A program made the translations under genes and the position numbers. Positions 60,490 to 64,000 of a DNA stretch of 64,000 bases are shown here, one piece after another. Every line of letters starts with the position of its first letter. Within the stretch, counting starts at the first letter, position 1. Origin of the DNA: Tahibacter harae (GTDB lineage Bacteria > Pseudomonadota > Gammaproteobacteria > Xanthomonadales > Rhodanobacteraceae); NCBI RefSeq assembly GCF_024437735.1, contig NZ_JANFQO010000005.1, positions 248,001 through 312,000 of the forward strand, given 5' to 3'. The notes beneath the pieces are model-generated. The model was not told the DNA's origin. It saw only the letters and a program-made list of their open reading frames with translations, and searched no databases.

Positions 60490-61735
60490 ATGAAGACGGG
60501 GCGTAATCTGCGCGAGTTGTTTTCGTTTCCTGGCTTCGCGGCAGCGGCGACGCTCAAGGGCGTGTACGGTGATCCGAAGGCGCGGGTCGTGACTTTGCGG
60601 CGCCGAAAAAAACGCGGTGTGTTCTGAGTGTGGCCATCGCTGCCGCAGCCGCCACGACAAGCGCGTGTGCCGTGCTCGCGACCTCCGAGTGGCGGGCTAG
60701 GTGCTGCTGGTGGAGTTCGAGCACTGGCGGGTTCACTGCCCGGAATGCGGCGGCGTGCACGTAGAGCAGCTGGACTGGTTGGCGAAGAACCCGCGCTACA
60801 CTGAGCGCTTTGCCCTGCATGTGGGCAACCTGTGCCGAACCATGACCAACAAGGCGGTGGCCGAATTGGAGCGGTTGCACGACAGCACGGTCAAGGACTT
60901 GTCCAAGCTATACATGGCCGAGCAGGTCCGGCGCGCCGGGATGCCGGCGCCACGCGCCATTGGCATCGACGAGATCGCCATCCACAAGGGGCATGACTAC
61001 CGCGTGGTCGTCAGCGACCTGGACCGTGGTCGGCCGATCTGGTTCGGCGGCAGCGGTCGTACCGAAGCAGACATCGACCAGTTCTTCGTCGATCTGGGGC
61101 CGCAAAAAAGCGCACATATTGCACTGGCGGTGATGGACATGTGGCGACCGTTCCGCACCTCGGTCCAGAAGAACGCGCCCAACGCCAGCGTGGTGTTCGA
61201 CAAGTTCCACATCGTACGCCACCTGTCCGATGCGCTCGATCAGGTACGGCGAGACGAGTACAAGCGCCTGCAAGGTAAGGACCGAAGCTACATCAAGGGC
61301 CAGCGGTATACGCTGCTGAGTCACCGCAACAACCTCACCCTGGATGGCCGTCAGTCGCTCAAGAAGCTGCTCGCAGCCAACAAGCGCCTGAACACGGCGT
61401 ACCTGCTAAAAGAGTCTTTCGGCGAGCTCTGGAGCTACCGTACCGACCGCGGCGCTCGCGCGTTCTTCGAGCAATGGAAGCAGAGCCTGCGCTGGCAGCG
61501 ACTGGAGCCATATCAGAAGTTCGCGCGGATGATCGAGCGCCACTGGGACGGCATCGTCACTTACTGCCACCACCACAACAAGGTCAGCCTCGGCCTGGTG
61601 GAAGGACTGAACAACAAGATCCGTGTCATCCAGCGCAGCGCCTACGGCTACCGTGACGAGGCCTACCTGAAGCTCAAAGTCATCGCCAGTTTCTTGCCCG
61701 CGCTGCCTGAAAATGCTCGGTTACACCCACACTGA
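60490..61735 (+). pseudogene. ISL3-family transposase, disrupted
   Basis: From ATG 60490 the N-terminus reads MKTGRNLRELFSFPGF and stops early. After a run of seven A (about 60606-60612) the homologous reading continues one frame later with the Cys-rich finger (VCSECGHRCRSRHDKRVC). It then meets an in-frame TAG at 60698-60700, after which the DDE part is intact: GIDEIAIHKGHDYRVVVSDL (first Asp), LAVMDMWRPF (second Asp) and GLVEGLNNKIRVIQRSAYGY (Glu). Two lesions make an active product unlikely; a GTG at 60701 could give only a protein without its DNA-binding finger. The A7 run might slip, but that would not pass the TAG. Confidence 0.88.
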
Positions 61736-61748
61736 TCCGCGAAGACCC
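61724..61748 (-). repeat. Right terminal inverted repeat of the ISL3 element
   Basis: About 25 bases; its inward reading starts GGGTCTTCGCGGA. The last codons and stop (61733-61735) of the transposase lie inside it, as is common for compact IS elements. Confidence 0.82.
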
Positions 61749-61891
61749 GAAAAAATTATTTGTACGCATCTGGGATGGTCGTCGGTCATAGAGAGGTCGC
61801 CCACGAGGTGCGGTATGCGATCAGTGCCGACTAGTGCAGCTTGGCGTCAGCTTGACAAGGCGAGCCCAGAGCAACCTCTGCCCTGGCCACG

Positions 61892-63355
61892 CTATTGGAC
61901 TACGTTGTCCCGCAGCAGTCGGCGCAAGCCAAATAATCCCAACAGCCCTACCGTCGCCATCCATCCAAGCAGAGTCCCCGCCGGCACCGCCAGCGCCACT
62001 GGCGGCGCCCCCAATCCACTGAGTTCGACCGTATAGATAACCACTCGGTCATGGAGCAGGGGCTGTGCCGGATCGTTCACCCGCCAGCTGAAGGCCAGAT
62101 GCCGGCCGTCCGCGCTGAGGTTGAGCCGAGAAATGAAGAGCGGGGTGACCTGCCCCAGTGTTGCCGTAACATTGATCAGCTCGCCCGTGAGTCGATCCTT
62201 GACGTAGATGCCGGGATTAGCCGGCTGGCCGGGAAGCAGATTGGTGGCGCGGCTGAAGAAGGCAATGACACGGCCGTCGGCACTGACATCGGCATCCAGG
62301 GAAGATCCATCGGACGGTGCACCGCTATAGGTCCGCGAGACGAGTTCCGTGGTGCCGGTGTGCCGGTCGATCACATAGGTATCGCCAACACCGGGATTGT
62401 CGTCGGCGACGAACTCGTCGTTCTGCGTAGCCGTGAAGACAACGAAGCGTCCACCCGCCGTTACGCGAGGGGATATGTAGTTGGGAGTGGAAGTAAACTC
62501 GCTGCCGAATCGCGGCCAGCTGAGTCTTGTCGTGATCCCTGCGGCTCTATCTCGCAAAAAAAGCTGAAGCAGCTGCCCCGGGTTATCTGATGTGATGTCG
62601 GATGCTTGACTGGTAAATACAACATACCTCCCATCCGCAGAGTAACTGGCCAACCCTGACGACCGGTTGCTACGAGCCCCATCCGGCCGGGCGGAAATCC
62701 GTTCTACCACACCACTGATCCAGTTGCGCGAATAGACCTCCTGGATGAGAGACGGCGCTGGCAGCGGGCCGCGATCACCGATGTAGTCTGCGGTGCTGGA
62801 AAAAAGAATGTTCTTGCTATCCATCAGCGCATCTCGGATCAGCGCTCCCCGGCGCTCCGGGTTTCCCTCACCACTTTGAGCTCGGCTCAGCAATTCCGTC
62901 ACTGACGTCGCCAAGTCACGCAGAAACACGTTTTGCGTTTCATAGTCCGGTGTACCCGGGGGCACATAGATCACGTCGGGATGAAACATGCCCTGACCAT
63001 CGAATACCACTTCCGAGCCATTATCGGAGGGATAACCAATGCCGCTATGGCTCTGTTGCTCCTGGTTCGCGGCATTGAAACTGACGCGGCGGGTTATGCC
63101 TGTTTGCCGGTCCAGCAGAAAGGTGTCATAGCGATCATTGTCATCGCCTGGCAAAACGTCACCGGATAGACAGTAGTAAACGAGAAACCGGCCGTCACTC
63201 GACAGGCGCGGGTTGTCGCTGGGACCAAACGGAGGCAAGCCCAGATGCGTCTTGCTCGCCAATTGGGGAGCATCTGCCTGAATTGCGACTGCTGCTGGCG
63301 AAGCCAGCAGCAGAACGCCTAACAATAACGCCGAACTTCTACTGAAAATTATCAA
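61892..63355 (-). CDS. Exported TolB/PD40-like beta-propeller protein with C-terminal sorting-like tail
   Basis: A 487-residue protein from TTG 63355, with a signal peptide (SSALLLGVLLLASPAAVA). PD40/WD40-like blades recur: DNPRLSSDGRFLVYYCLSG, YSADGRYVVFTSQASDI, VTAGGRFVVFTATQND, VSADGRVIAFFSRATNL and LSADGRHLAFSWRVND. The C-terminus is VPAGTLLGWMATVGLLGL, then FGLRRLLR: a short motif, a helix and a basic end, as in IPTL- or PEP-CTERM-like sorting tails. The start overlaps the end of the metzincin gene by 17 bp, so they form an operon. Codons are more AT-rich than in most of the window. Confidence 0.8.
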   Translation of the reverse strand: MIIFSRSSALLLGVLLLASPAAVAIQADAPQLASKTHLGLPPFGPSDNPRLSSDGRFLVYYCLSGDVLPGDDNDRYDTFLLDRQTGITRRVSFNAANQEQQSHSGIGYPSDNGSEVVFDGQGMFHPDVIYVPPGTPDYETQNVFLRDLATSVTELLSRAQSGEGNPERRGALIRDALMDSKNILFSSTADYIGDRGPLPAPSLIQEVYSRNWISGVVERISARPDGARSNRSSGLASYSADGRYVVFTSQASDITSDNPGQLLQLFLRDRAAGITTRLSWPRFGSEFTSTPNYISPRVTAGGRFVVFTATQNDEFVADDNPGVGDTYVIDRHTGTTELVSRTYSGAPSDGSSLDADVSADGRVIAFFSRATNLLPGQPANPGIYVKDRLTGELINVTATLGQVTPLFISRLNLSADGRHLAFSWRVNDPAQPLLHDRVVIYTVELSGLGAPPVALAVPAGTLLGWMATVGLLGLFGLRRLLRDNVVQ

Positions 63356-63998
63356 GGAAAATGATCTCCGAGCTCGTGCGGAATTGCTCTACGATCTTCG
63401 CAAGTCGGACCAGGGTATCATCCGCCTTCGCCGCCCAGTTAGGAGCAGCAGGATAAGGCACGCCAATCATCAACGCCGACGTAGATGTACCTACCGGCAA
63501 GATGCTGGCTCCATTCCATTCGTACGCCGTTGATGAGTACGCATCAATCAACGGGCATCCTGTTGAGCTTCCACATCCGCCAGGCCCTCCGGATGCCGAG
63601 CCGTTCTGCCAGTATGACATGACAGTACGAAATCTCAGCGGATCACCGGGTATTGTGCTGGTCCTACGGTGCCCATGAGACCAAGGGCAGGATCGCGTAG
63701 CTGCGAGCACTGAAGTTGCATTTTTAGGATCATGCTCCATGCCAAACAAGTGGCCAAGCTCATGTGCAAGATTCAGTCTGTCCGCGTTGCAGTTCGGGTT
63801 GAATACTAGATAAGCAAATTTTTCAAATCCCGCCCCCGGCTCACGCAAATATCCTGACAAAGTCTTGTGCTGAATAAGCGACACACCACAAGTGCCGTCA
63901 TCGGCGGCTCTCGCTAGTGCGACTATATCCGCCTCATTAGCGTTTCTTCTAGCCAGAACATGGCTATTTCCAGGGAAGCCAATATAGTCAGGAGCAGG
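63339..63998 (-). CDS. Metzincin zinc metalloprotease (reprolysin-like), N-terminus outside window
   Basis: The frame is open to the right edge, so only the last ~219 residues are seen. The extended zinc motif HELGHLFGMEHD (HExxHxxGxxH plus Asp) with a Met-turn (RTVMSYWQ) puts it among metzincins, closest in form to bacterial reprolysin/M12B-like proteases. Cys residues nearby (GTCGVS, NPNCNADR, RSCPWSHG, CGSSTGC) suggest disulfides and secretion. It ends EIIFLDNFQ, a form of the short tail seen on other secreted proteins here. AT-rich codons suggest recent transfer. The GTG at 63884 is internal: homology-like sequence (RNANEADIVALARAADDG) continues upstream. Confidence 0.88.
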   Translation of the reverse strand, partial: PAPDYIGFPGNSHVLARRNANEADIVALARAADDGTCGVSLIQHKTLSGYLREPGAGFEKFAYLVFNPNCNADRLNLAHELGHLFGMEHDPKNATSVLAATRSCPWSHGHRRTSTIPGDPLRFRTVMSYWQNGSASGGPGGCGSSTGCPLIDAYSSTAYEWNGASILPVGTSTSALMIGVPYPAAPNWAAKADDTLVRLAKIVEQFRTSSEIIFLDNFQ

Positions 63999-64000
63999 CA

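Larger units (their letters stand above)
60361..61748 (+). mobile_element. ISL3-family insertion sequence (about 1.39 kb)
   Basis: The ends are terminal inverted repeats. The left end (60361-60386) begins GGGCTCATCGCGGA and contains CGTGTGGGTG; the right end (61724-61748, read inward) begins GGGTCTTCGCGGA and contains AGTGTGGGTG. They align with one indel over about 25 bases. The single gene is an ISL3-type transposase, broken near its N-terminus. I do not find the 8-bp target duplication expected for this family (TATTATTC left, GAAAAAAT right), so one flank has changed since insertion. Confidence 0.88.

Noticed and set aside
60701-61735. Functional 344-residue ISL3 transposase from GTG 60701
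   Set aside because: It would lack the N-terminal zinc finger; the upstream frameshift and TAG indicate a broken gene.

Overview
The window is high-GC DNA from a gammaproteobacterium of the Xanthomonadales (Xanthomonadaceae or Rhodanobacteraceae; Lysobacter- or Dokdonella-like). This rests on gene content seen here: delta-60-repeat secreted proteins, a DUF2339-DUF3999 pair, a TrmH-type methyltransferase like YfiF, an NTT-like carrier, hairpin-rich intergenic repeats of the kind common in this group, and frequent GTG/TTG starts. The species is an inference. I saw no rRNA, tRNA or CRISPR array.

Layout. 1-3.7 kb: end of an RND efflux adaptor and its complete inner-membrane pump. 3.7-7.2 kb: a YfiF-like RNA methyltransferase overlapping a VOC protein, a DUF4386 membrane protein, a small frameshifted gene, and a membrane-anchored HPt phosphotransfer protein. 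7.4-9.6 kb: a Tat-type tyrosinase preceded by a small exported protein that looks like a free copy of the tyrosinase C-terminal domain. 9.6-14.3 kb: Yip1 protein, CHCC zinc-finger protein and a lipopolysaccharide core/O-antigen group (GT4, O-antigen ligase with a long Ser/Asp tail, WaaE-like GT2). 14.3-19.7 kb, reverse strand: DUF2339-DUF3999 operon and an LpxL-type acyltransferase. 19.8-21.3 kb: an ECF sigma factor with an overlapping membrane partner and a divergent small membrane protein; both sides carry the same promoter-like motif with identical spacing. 21.3-27.2 kb: ArsR/SdpR-like repressor with a perfect palindromic operator and a cupin-DUF2867-like partner, a DSD1-family PLP enzyme, DUF1203 and a GMC oxidoreductase.

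27.8-40.2 kb: a large delta-60 protein behind a possible attenuator, MOSC protein, NTT-like carrier, a 1,392-residue membrane protein containing a TonB-receptor-like motif, prmC, an intergenic block with a perfect CRP-type site and a likely sRNA, a dispersed repeat, and dxs. 40.2-51.6 kb: intergenic repeats, HNH endonuclease, beta-helix protein, GNAT, acyl-CoA dehydrogenase, lipoprotein, delta-60 protein, recQ and an NTF2-like protein. 51.6-59.3 kb: secreted and small accessory proteins, SMI1/KNR4, a second DUF4386 protein, an exact 21-bp tandem array and a third delta-60 protein. 59.5-64 kb: mobile/accessory DNA with a C4/ash-like leader, an IS3 orfA fragment, an ISL3-family element with a broken transposase, then a more AT-rich pair encoding a beta-propeller protein with a C-terminal sorting-like tail and a metzincin protease cut by the window edge.

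The strongest leads for something new are the divergent ECF promoter pair, the tyrosinase with its free C-terminal-domain partner, the 21-bp/heptapeptide array, the shared short tail (IF-x-D-x-F-[DEQ] type) on unrelated secreted proteins, and the CRP-site sRNA locus.
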